Source: Pleurotus djamor (taxonomy: Eukaryota > Basidiomycota > Agaricomycetes > Agaricales > Pleurotaceae). From it: 46,909 nt of DNA. Made by a program: the position numbers and the translations under genes. Position 1 is the first letter of the stretch, and each line of letters begins with the position of its first letter. Location: assembly GCA_029747585.1 (NCBI GenBank), contig JAPEVF010000347.1, positions 1 to 46,909 on the forward strand. The letters are read 5' to 3'. The notes beneath the pieces were generated by a model that saw only the letters and a program-made list of their open reading frames with translations, was not told where the DNA came from and did no database searches. Below are positions 32,524 to 44,773 of the stretch, piece by piece.

Positions 32524-33560
32524 ATGCTTCCTCCTCGCGCTTGTAAGTCCTCAAGTCTGCGTTAGCTTTCGTTTGAAACCAAACTGATGGTGGCAATTTT
32601 CAGATACTTTTATCGGCCTCAATGTCGTCAGATTTCTCAGCATCATTGCCCTCATCCTCGTCTTCGCTAGCAGCATCGTTGTGATGGTTCATGACATCGA
32701 GGCAGTCAATAGGTTCGCTGCTGTTGGCAGTGTTCCTGGTGCCAGTAATAATGCGACTACTGAAGCACTGCTGGACTCGGATTACATTGAGTATGTTTCT
32801 TTCCATGTTCTTGTGTGGTTCGTTTGTTGAACAAGTCTTTCAAGAGGGAGCACGGTGCCCAATCAAGCTGCTGGTGCCTTCTGGGCTGTTTTGAACCGAC
32901 TCTTGATCATCTTCCAAGTCATCATTCTCATCCTCTCCGAGCTTGGGTGGCCTTCCAAATTCTTTGATCGTTTCTTCCCCGTTCTCGGAAAGGACTTTGG
33001 TGTCGGAGCTCTGGGAACAATCCAATGCCTGTATGTCTTTATTCCTTGCCACCTATGTTTATGCATATCAACTATTTCTCCTTAGAATCGGCGCTGCTGT
33101 GCTCTCGCATTTCGTAGACGACTTCGCCCTCGTCTCCGCCTTCTTCCTCTTCTCCATCGGCTGCCTCAACATTCTCGTCGGCCTGATCTTCCGCCAAGGG
33201 GCCAAGTCAAAGCGTTCCCTCACCTCATGGCGCGAGAAGACAAAGAACCCTCTCCTACCAACCACAGCGAAACTCGGTCCCGTCACCGTTAACCTCCAAC
33301 CGGCGATGTCTAACGCCTCGAACTTTGCCTCGAATATGTTCGGTGGTGGGGAGAAGGGCATGAGTCGCGCGGATAGTCTTGGATTTGGGAGGCAGGGAGA
33401 GAAGGCGGCTGCTTTGAAGGGTTATCTCATCTCCAAGCCGGTTGAATCCCTCCCTCGATATGTCCCCGGACCTGCGCCACAACACACTGGAAGCTCGGAT
33501 GGCGTCACCGTCGTCGCCACCACCGAGTACAGCTCGACTACCGCAAACGCTACTCAATGA
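32524..33560 (+). CDS. Four-helix fungal membrane protein (DUF7598-like)
   Basis: Exons 32524-32542, 32604-32790, 32845-33030 and 33086-33560 encode 288 aa. Four hydrophobic segments are visible: VRFLSIIALILVFASSIVVM, LLIIFQVIILILSEL, GVGALGTIQCLIGAAVLSHF and LVSAFFLFSIGCLNILVGLI. A ~100-residue polar Ser/Thr-rich cytosolic tail follows. A loop after helix 1 carries an N-glycosylation site (NNAT). The layout matches small fungal tetraspan proteins of unknown function that I believe are named DUF7598. The first exon is only 19 nt. Confidence 0.8.
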
Positions 33561-34316
33561 TTGACTTGACTTTTGGACGACCTGATTATGTCCACCTCCT
33601 CTTCCTCCCCTCATCACCCATCATTTTATTACCATTCACGGTTGGCTGATCCAAGTCCACGAATAGACCCTCGCATAATCATCATACGATCAAGGACTCT
33701 GTTACTGTAGTAAATAGCATGTATTCCCCCACCCTCGTCTCCTAGCCTCGAACCCCGAGCACTGTATTGTACTTTGTTCTATATTATCACTATTACTTGT
33801 ATTCTCGAGCCTTCGTCAGGCGCGTGGCTATTGTATTTCGGTTCAAGCTTCTCTTCACGGTCCCTTCTCAACGCTTTCGGCACAAGGATGTCTACACCCA
33901 AGACGCACTGTCTTCCGTTGGTTGTCATATTACGTTGTGCATTTCCACCATTCGTTATGAAGTTGGAAGACCATTCCAGAGTTGCCAGTCGTAGCGTCGA
34001 CGGGATACACCCGCTACATAATGCCAGAGACGGATACAGCCCGTGTCTCGCTCCTCGGTAACCTATCAATGGCTCTTTATTTGGGCTATGACGGAGATGA
34101 TCTTCATGGCCAGTAATGATAGATACTCCGATATGAATCTTGCATTACGCTCTGGAAACTAATGGTAAATATAACTCTACAATACACGGGTTGGTCAAAC
34201 GTTCAACGTTCAGCGCTGATTCTCCTTGTCCACCAGGTACCCGAAGTCACCAGCAGCTCCATCTCCAACGCCAAAGACGTGAACAGGTATGGGTTCACAT
34301 CCACAACGTAACCCAA
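33561..34316. other. Intergenic region between convergent genes
   Basis: 756 bp between the stops of the membrane-protein gene (plus) and the seven-helix gene (minus). It should hold the 3' untranslated regions of both. Short ORFs show no splice or family support. Confidence 0.6.
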
Positions 34317-35956
34317 TCAAACATTCCCGATCCGTGCAGTCCCCAGTGTACTCAGCTCGTAGTCCGACCGTATAACCGAAGTAAACTGAGGCTGCATATC
34401 ATCGGGAAACTGCGATGACGGGGATGTCGTGGTGGTCATTGTAGTGTGGAGGTTTTTCACGCCGAGACCGGAGTTGGCGAGGTGTAGGACGATTCGGGTG
34501 GAGAGCATTGAGTGGAGGGCGGTTTGGAGTCTAGTGACGTGGGAAGGAGATGAGAATGTGTATGAAGGGGNGAAAGAGGGAGATTGGACGTACTGNGTCA
34601 CGTTCTGTCGGATTATTGATGCCTGGTTTGAAAGGGAACCGTGAGGACACTGATCNGATGCGACGCTCGCGGAAGGCTTACAGTGGAGGTAATGAGGAGA
34701 CCAGTGTTGATAGACCCCATGCCTACATGGACAAACGCTTAGCCACGAAAACTCTAACACGCCGTTGCAAGGTGACCAGGACTCGCCTAACATTAAAGCA
34801 AAATATATTACGCCTGTCCGAACCCAACCAAGTTTGTTTAGTCGAGCAGAAAGATGAAGCTGAGCAAAGGNAGGTCACGTACCATCTTTCCAAAGGGTAT
34901 CAAGGAGCGGTACGCGTCTTGCAGGAGGGATGCGTCGCCGCCACCATATTATTCGAGCCAAAGTCAACGAAATTGTCACTGCAATTTTAGAGAGGAGTTA
35001 GCAGCTGGGTTGTGTGAACGTTATTGATCAGGCAGCTGGCTCACCGATTTCATACATACTCGTCATCAACAAGGGGATAATCCAACCAACTCCAACGGTG
35101 CTCGTGGCGACCAGACAATGTTCGTGGTCCGTCATGGAATCGACTACTTAGTTTGTGAGCGCGCGAGTTGCTGATCCGTCGGAACGGGATATGNNAGACN
35201 TACGNGACGCTGAAGAAACATCCTTTCCAACTGTGATGCCCGCAGAAGTGATTGCCACCTGNATTGGTTATTTGTGGGTTCAAAGAACGGAGAACAGACA
35301 GCTCACCATGGCGAAGAAAGTCAGGACGCCGAAGATCCATTTACTCCTTCCCCATACTGCCCATGTCCTAATTGCAAGGATGGCTAGTGATGAAGAGGTA
35401 TCAGAGACGCACAAGTCACAGAAGAAGTGTATAACGAGAACGCGTACCTTCGGATGTTATTATTGCAGCAACACGAACACCTGTATATTTTGAGCGAGAA
35501 ACCCCGGGTATAAAGGGAGATGGCGCACAAGTTATGACGTTGGATATCACCAAAGTTGTCTATGTGGCAGATGGTGTGNGGGGATAGTTACAAAGGAGAT
35601 CCAACATGCTTTACTCACTTTTACCCCGCTCAGGATGCAGCTTGTGGCTCCAAGGTACCGAGCAAGGACAAAGAGGATCGACCCTACTGCAACCTTTCCA
35701 TCTCTCCATATATGAGTGAGCTGTGGGCAAGCTCGAGCTCAGTGCAGACCGCGAAGATGCGATTGTACCCACTTCGTCACCAAATGTCAAGACATAATCG
35801 TAGAACTAGTTGTGTTTATTCTAATCAAAAATATGGCAAGATATGAGGCGATAGTAACTTACGAACAGGGCGATGCTAATGACTTCTCTCCAAGGGTCAG
35901 TGAAAGTTATGGCATTTCGAGTGTAAGATGACGGCGTACAAAGAACGATCTGCCAT
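34317..35956 (-). CDS. DUF6533-type seven-helix membrane protein
   Basis: Minus-strand exons: 35940-35956, 35863-35887, 35773-35805, 35625-35720, one unresolved between about 35481 and 35600, 35448-35480, 35307-35383, about 35216-35258, 35045-35143, 34883-34978, 34787-34813, 34682-34722 and 34317-34622. Family marks: FYDYVLTFGDE and VGSILFVLARYLGATSC (the DUF6533 region), AILAIRTWAVWGRS, VGVGWIIPLLMTSMYEI, LLDTLWKDGVIYFALML, and near the end RLQTALHSMLSTRIVLHL. These basidiomycete proteins have a receptor-like seven-helix layout and no assigned ligand. Ambiguous bases (35195-35205, 35262, 35579, 34871, 34656, 34596, 34571) blur two exon borders, so an intact frame is not proven. One intron uses a GC donor (TTAG|GCGAGT). 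Confidence 0.78.
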
Positions 35957-36841
35957 GGCGTAAAGCCACGCGACGTCAGTGAATGCGTTCAATTAAATTG
36001 TAGCCAGCTGGAGAACGCACATAACCGGCCCTTTCCTCTTCCAGGCACAGGATAAGATGGTCGAGGTGAGGCTCCCTCACCACGACACTCATTGCATGGG
36101 CGGAGGGTGAAGGGAGCAATGATGATGACCGTAGGAGGAAAAAGAGGGCCCAGGTCTAAATTCCGAACTCCTCTCGCTTGTAAGGCCAAGATATGCAAAT
36201 CCACCTCAACATTGTCCTCAAGGATCAAAAAATGCATGCAAGCTTGGGAACGGGAAGGCAAGCGCCGCCTGGTCGTTAGGCGAGATAGTGCCATAAATAA
36301 TAACCAGCGTAACAGCGTAAAGAGTTCTTCCCAGCGAGTCCCATGACAGGTGCAGTGAGGGAGACTGATTGGTGCGTAGGCGAATGTTCCCCACGAGTAC
36401 GATTTGTTCGCGAGTCAAAGTTAAACCAAGCGAGTGGTAAAGCAGCCTGCGAGCAGGAATAGGCAAAAGCTCAGAGATTCCTTGCAGATGGGAAAGAGTT
36501 GGAGAAATCAGATCGTCTGTGAAGCGAAAGTCCGGGCCACTAAGTAAAGCCTCCGAATGGAGGAACCCTTGATCCCCCTGTTAATCAGGAACAACTTAAA
36601 CAGGGGCTTCCATCTGGCACTTTCCCACCCAAGCCAGCTTGAACCTCGCCGCCCCCCAGCCTGGGTCTGACTTACCTCCAAGTTCGCCCCACGGGCCGTC
36701 GGGAACAATGCGGAAATCTTCTTAACCTCGACACCCTCAAACGTTGCTGTACTTCTTCTCCCACTAGAAGCGCGTATCCTCCGCCTAGAATCCAATGTTG
36801 CAACATAAACTTCAGGCCCTCGAACCTTAGATGGGGGAACA
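35957..36841. other. Divergent intergenic region
   Basis: 885 bp between the starts of the seven-helix gene (minus) and P1 (plus). No conserved coding frame is visible. Confidence 0.55.
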
Positions 36842-36848
36842 TATAAAA
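36842..36848 (+). promoter_or_regulatory. TATA box of gene P1
   Basis: TATAAAA lies 43 bp upstream of the ATG at 36885. Confidence 0.6.
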
Positions 36849-36884
36849 CCCCAGCAAAGTGCGATTCTAGCCTGCCTTGCAATT

Positions 36885-37946
36885 ATGGATACCGCTGTTG
36901 ATACCGTCAAAAACGACGATAATGCATCCCGCGAAGAACCCAATGCTGACCAGGCATCCCCGGCTCCTCGAACCTATGTCAATCGGCTCACTCCCCCGCC
37001 GGATTTCTCGTATTGGGGACGGTACGTATCGCTACATTGTCAAACTATAAAGGCCTGATCGTTGGTCATCCCAGTCGCGAATTCAAAATCTTCTCAAATA
37101 GCAGGATAACCGACCCGGCCAGCTCCTCTTACTACGTAACGGTCGACTGGCAATGCGTCGCACATATCTATACCACCGGCGCTAAGCCAGATCAATCCAA
37201 CTTCGCGTCGGCGGGTGGCGTCGTATACATCGTCCTGACGCACCAAGGAACTCTCAACTCAGTTCTCGTGCCAAAATCCCAGAATGTCACCCTGATCACC
37301 AAGCCATCCAATGCCACTCCGGATCGTCAGCTGCCCACACACAGCACAGAGAGTGGAAATTACTGGAACAGTGAGTCATGGAGTCTTGTCTTCGCCACCT
37401 CCATGCCAGATTTATGTACCAAATCTGAACGCAATATTCCCCACAGCCAAGATTGACTATCGCCAAAGGTTCCAAATGTTCAAGTCCGGTGGAAACTCAC
37501 TTGAGGCTTTTGAAGGAGAATATGTCAACGAATATCAGCTTGAAAAAATGCAACAAACAGGACAAACATTTAGCGACCGATTGGAGATGTTCTTCGTGCC
37601 CAATCCCTCGTCTGCGGTACGTTATTGAGATGTGCCCCTGTTGACGACGAGGTCTCACACTTATCTCAGTGGCAAAGCTCTAGGGGATTCAGCGGTCTTT
37701 CAGTTTTGCGAAATTCCGATCCCAAGAAGTTCCCCCTTCGTTTCAGTTAGTGTTTTCGCATCTTCAGTTGTATTGTCTCCCTAACCCAAGTAACTTCGTT
37801 CTTAATATCAGCGTTTGAGGCCGTCGCCGTGAGTTGTTTGATTCCCTTCTGTCCAGGCTGACCCAATATGACTATTCTTACAATAGACTTTCACTGCCCG
37901 TGCAGCGCGTATCACGCAATCGGTGAACATCCCGTTGGGATTCTAA
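36885..37946 (+). CDS. Family P protein, copy 1 (unrecognised)
   Basis: Six exons: 36885-37021, 37075-37370, 37447-37616, 37670-37745, 37812-37828 and 37887-37946 (251 aa). Exons 2-5 have exactly the same lengths as in copies 2 and 3 (296, 170, 76 and 17 nt). There is no signal peptide or membrane segment. The acidic N-terminus is followed by YVNRLTPPPDFSYWGR, then YYVTVDWQCVAHIYTTGA, VVYIVLTHQGTLNS, RQLPTHSTESGNYW, QMFKSGGNSLEAFEGEYVNE and the terminal IPLGF. The alternating polar and hydrophobic pattern suggests a mostly beta fold, probably cytosolic. I do not recognise the family. Confidence 0.8.
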
Positions 37947-38676
37947 TTACGAGAATTCAGCACGTTCAAAGCACGCTTGTCCTCAATGAACACCATGGCG
38001 TAGATAAAAATCATGTAAACAAAAATGACGCAACGACGAACCAAACGCGCAAAGCGAACTATTGAACCGTCCAATCACAAGTCCCCAAAGCATGATTGCC
38101 TTTCCGACGGTCACGCACCTCTGTGTCCTTTCAACACGAATATGTAGCACCCCAGAGCATATCCAGTCCATTCTATGAGACTCGCTGTGATCGAAACGCT
38201 TTTCGGCTATCGCGGCGTGACTTCCGTTGAGTTGCTCGCAGCTCAGGGGGGCTCACATCCACAAGCTCAGGCTCAAGAATGGAATCTGGAGCTTGAAGTC
38301 CAGCCATGCTGCTTTGTTGGCCGCGGCGTCCAGTTACCGGAACTCAGCAGCTCTCCCCAAGTCACGTCTTGATTGCACTAGTGCGAAACCAAACGATACA
38401 AACTCGTATCTTCGGGTGGCGTGCATCTACGTTGTAACATGTAACTTGTGTTTATCCACCGAAGGAAGATTGCCTATGCCGCCTCGGATCGGAGGCAATA
38501 TTTCAATCCCTCTACGGGATTTTCCGCTTGGGTGATAAGGTGACGTAGATTGTTCAGGAGGATAGAGTTGGGTACAGTGGTGTCTGACGAAATCTTTGAA
38601 ATACTCAGTCTTCCACTGCTACTTATATGAATGAGGGGACCATTGTTCAAACTAATCGCGGGACCCAATGCCCTCA
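37947..38676. other. Intergenic region between P1 and P2
   Basis: 730 bp between the convergent P1 and P2 genes. No other gene is supported. Confidence 0.55.
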
Positions 38677-39777
38677 TCATCCTCGCGCGAAACCAAGATC
38701 AATTTCCACTTCCTTCGTAGCGGTATCTTTGCTACTGTTAAATGTCTAAGAAACATATAGACCGCGGCCATTAGCATACGAAAAGGAACAGACAATTTTC
38801 TCTTACCGCAACGGCCTCAAATTCTATTTGATGGTAGGAAGAGAAGGTCAACTTGGATGGAGAAAAGGTAAAAAACTTGGGAAACTGACTGAATTTCAGT
38901 GGGAACTGAGTGGGGTCAGTATTGTGGAACCCGGATAGACCGCTGAGCTCCCTAGGAGTTTGCCACTGGGCGAGGAATCGAGGTGAGTTTGGCGGCCGCC
39001 ACCACAAAAGTCACATGGGTGACTCACGGCGGAAGATGGAAGAGGACGATAATGCATTTCAAGTCGGTCGGTGAATGTCCGACCTACCTGCTCCATCTTT
39101 TGAAGCGAAAATTCATGGATATATTCGGCCTCAAAGGGTTCGAGCGCATTGCCACCTAATTTGAACATCTGGAACCTCTGACGGTACTCGGTTTTTGCTG
39201 AGGGTACGAGAGACCGAGATCGTTAGCGGCGCGTTTCCAACTCGACAGTAGAAATACTAGAGAAGGGCTTACCTAACCAATCGTTCCCGCTTTGAGTGGT
39301 GTAAACGGGAAGCTGTCGATCCGTTTGGGCATTGGTAGGCGTGATGACCAGGGTGACGTCTTGCTTCCGGTGCATCAAGGTGGAATCCAAGGTTCCCTTA
39401 TGCACAAATACGATGTAGATAACACCGCTAGAGGCAGAAAAGTTGGGTTCATTCGGCCGGGCACCCGTGGTGTAGATATGTGCGACACACTGCCAGTCAA
39501 CGGTGACGTAGTTTGATTTATCACTGGGGTCCTCTAATTTTTCTTTTGAGAAGATGGTAAATTCCTGTCTGTGAGGGGAACAGCATGAATATGATCATCC
39601 ATATGTCAGGATTGCGTGTGCGCACCGACTCCAGTAGTCCACGTCAGGGGCAGGGCTGAGCCGTTCAACATCAGTTCGCGGAACGGGCGACGGGGTACGG
39701 TGACGAGGGTGTCCAACTTCGCCTCCATGAGGAGAACATTGATGTTTGTGATGATGGGGCTCTTCCGCATTAACCAT
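38677..39777 (-). CDS. Family P protein, copy 2 (unrecognised)
   Basis: Minus-strand exons 39626-39777, 39273-39568, 39028-39197, 38890-38965, 38807-38823 and 38677-38745 give 259 aa. Conserved blocks include YVTVDWQCVAHIYTTGARP, VIYIVFVHKGTLDSTL, RQLPVYTTQSGNDW, QMFKLGGNALEPFEAEYIHE, and the C-terminus IDLGFARG. The N-terminal 34 residues are histidine-rich (HHHKHQ, HPRHR), unlike copies 1 and 3. It faces P1 tail to tail. Splice phases match P1 and P3 exactly, which supports the model. Function is unknown. Confidence 0.8.
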
Positions 39778-40533
39778 TGTCTGAGGTAAGTGACCGAGTA
39801 GATGACTTGATAACTGAGACATTTTGATCACCAGCATTTTATAGCTCTGACGAGAGATAGTACTCCTGACAAACGACATATGCTTTTCGGTTCCGACGAG
39901 GGGAAAACGTTGGGAAAACGCGGCGGAATAGAATGTCCGAAGGGACAGCACAGCCGTTGGCACCATTTGAATGGGTACGCCACGGTGAGTCTCCTCTAAT
40001 AGTATCTCTATGTCTCAGAAAAATGCAGCGCAACCGAGCTAGAGCGAAAAGCAAACCTTTTAACCATAGGTATCATGTCACTAGTCCAAGGCTCCCACGT
40101 TGACGGTCATGNNNCNGNATGTACAGTTTAAGTATGTCTCTTTTCTTGATGCCCACACCGTAATCTCGGGTGGTGTCAGATGGGTTAAAACAACTGAGTC
40201 ACGAGTGGGGATTCGAGAAACAAGTGACAACTCTATAACGAAGCACGACTGTGCCGAGGAAGAGGTTCCGCCGTGAGAATTGGAACGCGGAGGAGCGCGG
40301 TCCGAAATTACTTCCTAGAAAGTGCGTTGACCAAGTAATTGAAGTCCTCCATCCTTGCCATCCATATGTGATGTTCGTGTATACGTTTATTGGTGAGAAA
40401 CTCGACAATGAGTTCTATATCCATGATTAGCTTCGAGCAACCTGAGAGTATTTGAGCAGTAGTTGCATACTGGTAAAGAACAAGAGTACGACTAAAATCA
40501 GGCAACTATTGCGACTTCTGGCATCCTGATTGT
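39778..40533. other. Intergenic region between P2 and the M43 protease gene
   Basis: 756 bp upstream of P2 and downstream of the protease gene. It contains several Ns near 40112-40118. No supported gene. Confidence 0.55.
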
Positions 40534-41794
40534 CTAAACTTCCGGATGCTCTGNGTGTACCTTGGCCTCAATGCCTCTGTACAAAGCGATCTGCTCCCGC
40601 ATACGTTGTCGCTGACCAGGAGTGAACTCGTACAGACAAGCATCGTCGCTGTAGTCCATAAAATTATCTTCATCGAACGCGTCAGCAAGCTCGGCGTACN
40701 CAAGGGCCAAATGGTAGAAGACTTACGAATGGGGTCAACATCGCCGCCGTCACAGCTTCGGCGTCCAAGAGGACACCCACGAGCAGCCACAGCCTCAGGA
40801 GCAGTATCATCTACGTAGTCACCTGGAGCATCGCAGCCCCCTTGGAAGGTGTGGTATAGGCCGACCCAATGTCCAACCTCATGGGTAGTCGTCTGCGGTG
40901 GGCAATTCTTTTAGACGATTAGGGTGTATGTGATGGGAAGCTATTATTACCTGTCCGAGATCAAAGGGAGTTAGGGTACCTCCCGGAAGCGTGGCATATT
41001 GAATGACAACACCGTCGTCAGTGGGTTCATGCTCATATTCAGAGGGGAAAGTCGCATATCCGAGGAGGTCACTCCTCTCGGCCTCAGCAAATCTATGAAC
41101 ATATAATGAAAAAGGGGATGCAGTTGATGTGGGACTGAAAGAAACGTACGAGACACTGTAAATGTTCAGAGAGGCGGCACCACCTCTGTGAAGGACTCTC
41201 TTCATGTCATCCTGATAGTCGCTGCAATGAAAGACATCGGTTAACTGAATTACATCCACCCAACCTAAGCAATTGTTTACGTTTCGGGCTCAGCCTGATT
41301 GAACCAGGTGGCGTTGGTCGTGCGGGTAGTCCCAGCGTGGACGAAATGAAGACCGGAGGGATTGTATGCATTGTTGAGAACCTGGATTTGGTCACTTATC
41401 TGAGAATCCCTACATCCATCGGCCTACGGGTCAGCACTAATCATTGGAGGAGAACCAGTAGACGACGCACGGTAAGTTACCGCCAGCAATAGTACTATTC
41501 TGACGGATAACATGCCAATAGACAGCGATGGTGTACGCCCCCGTTTTCTCAGAAGACGACTTGGTTCTGTGGGCAACGAAATGCTGCTCGGCGGCATCAA
41601 TGTTGGTGTGGCGTAACTCAGCCGCGCAACCTCTACGCAACCTGTATGAGGAGTCACGAAGAATGCCTGTTAGCGATACCCACGACAGAGTGAGTCGCTT
41701 TGAAAACTTACTGAGGCTTTGAGGATGCTGGGCTTGAAGCCGCCAATATGCCAGATGCATAAGCAAGGGCAATTGCGATGAAGGAGGGGCGCAT
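40534..41794 (-). CDS. Secreted M43 (pappalysin-type) zinc metalloprotease
   Basis: Seven exons: 41712-41794, 41471-41641, 41281-41409, 41150-41221, 40951-41092, 40727-40892 and 40534-40667 (298 aa). The N-terminus is a signal peptide (hydrophobic [15 protein letters not shown]). The zinc site [11 protein letters not shown] is at residues 203-213 (HExxHxxGxxH), and the Met-turn [10 protein letters not shown] follows. Other fungal M43 marks are [38 protein letters not shown] and DLLGYATFP. Members are secreted endopeptidases used for nutrition or host tissue. The N at 40554 stands for a real base, since the frame needs it. All phases agree. Confidence 0.92.
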
Positions 41795-41865
41795 CTTTGA
41801 ATACACTGGAAGGGTCGAAGGAATCAAGGACGAGGTTGGTGATTACTTAGACCTCATAGAGATTG

Positions 41866-41873
41866 CTTTTATA
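41866..41873 (-). promoter_or_regulatory. TATA box of the M43 protease gene
   Basis: TATAAAAG on the minus strand, 72 bp upstream of the ATG at 41794. Confidence 0.6.
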
Positions 41874-43694
41874 CATGAGGTGGGGTGAGGAACCTCGACG
41901 AGGGAATTGTGAAGCCCAGTCATTACGCATGCAGGGGGGCGAGCTTCGCCGAATCGGAAGTCGCTGGCTGTAATAGCCGTAGAGGTTAGATGAAGAAGAA
42001 CGGGTGCAAGCGCAAAAATATTTGTGAGTTCAGCTTGGAAAGACGAGGAAATTGTCGGATATTGAAGCACGAAGCCGAGGAAGTTATCAAGGTTGGGAAT
42101 GCCAAGGAGTTCCTGTATTCGTATACATAATTGCTGGTGTTTTAGAGCTCGCAGAAATAAGTGATGGAAAGAAAGAAACTCGTTAATTGGTTGATGGGGT
42201 ATGGAAACTAACTGGTGGAGCGATGTTGACGTTGACCTCGTGTGGGTGTCCGAGGCAGATGTTCATTTAATTTTGTGAATAGGTCATGAATACTAATGCA
42301 CATACCACAATCACTTCCAAAGTTGGTGATGACGCGAGACATGTCCTGCAGCCTACAGGATCACAGCGGAAGAAAAAGGGCTCCGAGTCGAAGGAGGGAA
42401 ACCGACTGAGTAGGAGGTTTGGAAAATTGTGATTCCTTTGCTTTCTCTGAGGTAAACTAGTTTGTCACTGAAAGTGAAAAGTTAGAAGAGCGAAGCTGAA
42501 AATTATCATTTGAGTATGTGATCGAGGGCGCGAAACCTGTTCGGAGGTGAACGGTCGTCGGTGACCATTCCGGCCAGTCGTTCGACGTTTTCCTCAAGTC
42601 AATACTCAGGGAAGCAATCTGCTTCGGAACACTAGTGTTCACCAGTGTTGAGCATTTGAAAGGCCTGATGTTCGACCTTGCTTTTGAGCGCACGGGACTT
42701 ATTAGGCGTGCATTGGAAGGCCATGTGCTAATCCTGCGGTCCATGGGAATGGTCGGCCTCATCTGAGCGTAGGATGATGTGTACCAGCTCGAAGATAAGC
42801 GAGGACGGCGCGAGCCTTTTGTAGCACAGCTTTTACATCAGAGACATACGTTGGGACGTGCGTCGATGCAACATGTTACACTGTGACTTTGAATGTGAGC
42901 GTATTGAACGTTGACGTTGACGCGTTGAACAACGAAAATCGTCTGGCACAGCCGCAGCGAGTTCAACTTGTGCGATCGGCGTAGGCTCGAATTCCAGCCT
43001 CTATGACGGGAGGATGACAGTCGATCCTCTTTGTAGAGTATAGCGATCGGCGGGCGCTAACAACTTTTCTGCTCCTTTTCCTTGCCTTATCCTCTCCTTA
43101 TCCTCTCCTCTGTGCAACCTCTATGTTTCGGTCTGTAATTTGAATTCAAGTATTCTCGCCCCTTCAAGCCAAACCCATCACGGTCTTTTCTTATGTGCAT
43201 GCTTGAGTGTGCGTTTGTTGCGTCTATTGAAGTACTGGTAGTTTACTTACGCAATGCACATAGTGACGTTTGCTTGTCNTTTTTTCTGGATTCGGGATGC
43301 AACATAAACCGGAAGTGGTGTGAAAACGTGCTTGACAACACACTTGATTTCCTGGACAAATTCCGTGTGTTCTATAAACTTTGGTGAACTGAACACTTGG
43401 CAGTCTCACCTTTCATGACACCTTCGAGCGAATAACGACGGACAACCTTTCCACTCAACCACCGCAATTGCCCCATTGTGACGCTTCATGGTGCCTAGGA
43501 GAATCTGAACCCCCGATTTTCTTGTCTCCTCTCCGGTATTCGTGAGTACCCTCAACGGAGCCGATTAAGAGCCATGTCTTCGCAAAGAAGAAGAATCGAG
43601 TGTACCTATGCAGTCATGGCTAAGGTTTAAAAGGCTGGCACAACTTTGGGGTGCATGATATCAATCACCCGACTTCGAACTTCACACAAGTAAC
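41874..43694. other. Intergenic region upstream of P3
   Basis: 1.8 kb between the divergent protease and P3 genes. I found no conserved domain, tRNA or exon chain. Short ORFs (for example minus strand 42457-42762) have no splice support. An N at 43279 lies in a T run. It may hold decayed sequence. Confidence 0.5.
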
Positions 43695-44773
43695 ATGTCA
43701 GACTCCTCCATCGCTAAAGTACTTCAAGATCATGAAGCCCCCTCTCATGAAGGGAAGGACGCTGTCGAAGAATTAGCACTACGCCCCCAACCCCGAATCT
43801 ACGTCAATCGTCTCAGCCCTCCAGTGGGCACAGGCTATTGGAGTCGGTGAGCTCTCTACAGTCACCCTTACAGGTAACCACGCTGACGATTTACCTTTAG
43901 ACGGGAATACACCGTCTTCACCAACCATAGAGTGAACGACTCGGGCAGTTCACACTATGTCACCATCGACTGGAAATTCGCAGCATACGTATACACCACT
44001 GGGGCCAGGCCTGATCAACCCAACTTCGCGAACTCTGGCGGTGTGATGTACATTGTCCTCGTTCACCAAGGCTACTTGAACTCCACTTTGTTCCCCGATT
44101 CGCAAGACGTCACTTTGACTATAAGGCCACCATCTACCGCCTCTCCAGATCGTCAACTCCCTACCTATAGCACGCAGAGCGGGAATTATTGGCCAGGTTC
44201 GTCGTGCAAAAGTAGTCAAGCTCGTGACGTTGCGTTCCTCATATGGTTGATTTTGCTTCATAGCTCGTATCGAGTACCGCCAGACATTGCAGATGTTCCA
44301 GACAGGCGGAAACGCGATCCAGCCGTTTGACGCTGAGTACATGCTTGATTTCCAACTTGAGAAGATGGAGCAGTCAGGAAGAACATACAATGACCGTTTG
44401 GAGATCTTCTATCGTCCCTTGCCGGGCTCTGCTGTATGTCGACTCGCTTCCAGTCATCCCATCAACGAGCGCAGATCCTCACCTTTTTCTTTCTAGTGGC
44501 AAACTCGCAGGGAGCTCAACGCTCTGACTGTATGCAGGAATACCAACCCACAGAGCTTCCCCCTCCGTTTCAGTCAGTTTCCCTCATTTATTTCACACTC
44601 CTGCTTTCGAACTAATTCGCCACCTTCAAAAAGGCTTCGAGGTTGCTGCGGTGCGAAGAATATCTGTTATTAACATTGAGCCTGACTGACAAAATGATCG
44701 TATCTAGAAATTCCACAACCGTACTGTGAGGGCCACGCAGACAGTCCCTATCACCCTCGGTTTCTCGATGTAA
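43695..44773 (+). CDS. Family P protein, copy 3 (unrecognised)
   Basis: Exons 43695-43846, 43901-44196, 44264-44433, 44497-44572, 44634-44650 and 44708-44773 encode 258 aa. Lengths of exons 2-5 are identical to copies 1 and 2. Blocks: YVNRLSPP, HYVTIDWKFAAYVYTTGA, VMYIVLVHQGYLNSTL, RQLPTYSTQSGNYW, MFQTGGNAIQPFDAEYM, DRLEIFYRPLPGSA, and a C-terminus with RATQTVPITLGFSM. No signal peptide is seen, so a cytosolic protein is likely. It is separated from copies 1 and 2 by the protease gene and the 1.8 kb spacer. Confidence 0.8.

Noticed and set aside
42457..42762. Minus-strand frame of 101 codons in the 41.9-43.7 kb spacer
   Set aside because: No splice context, no family similarity and no second copy to test conservation.
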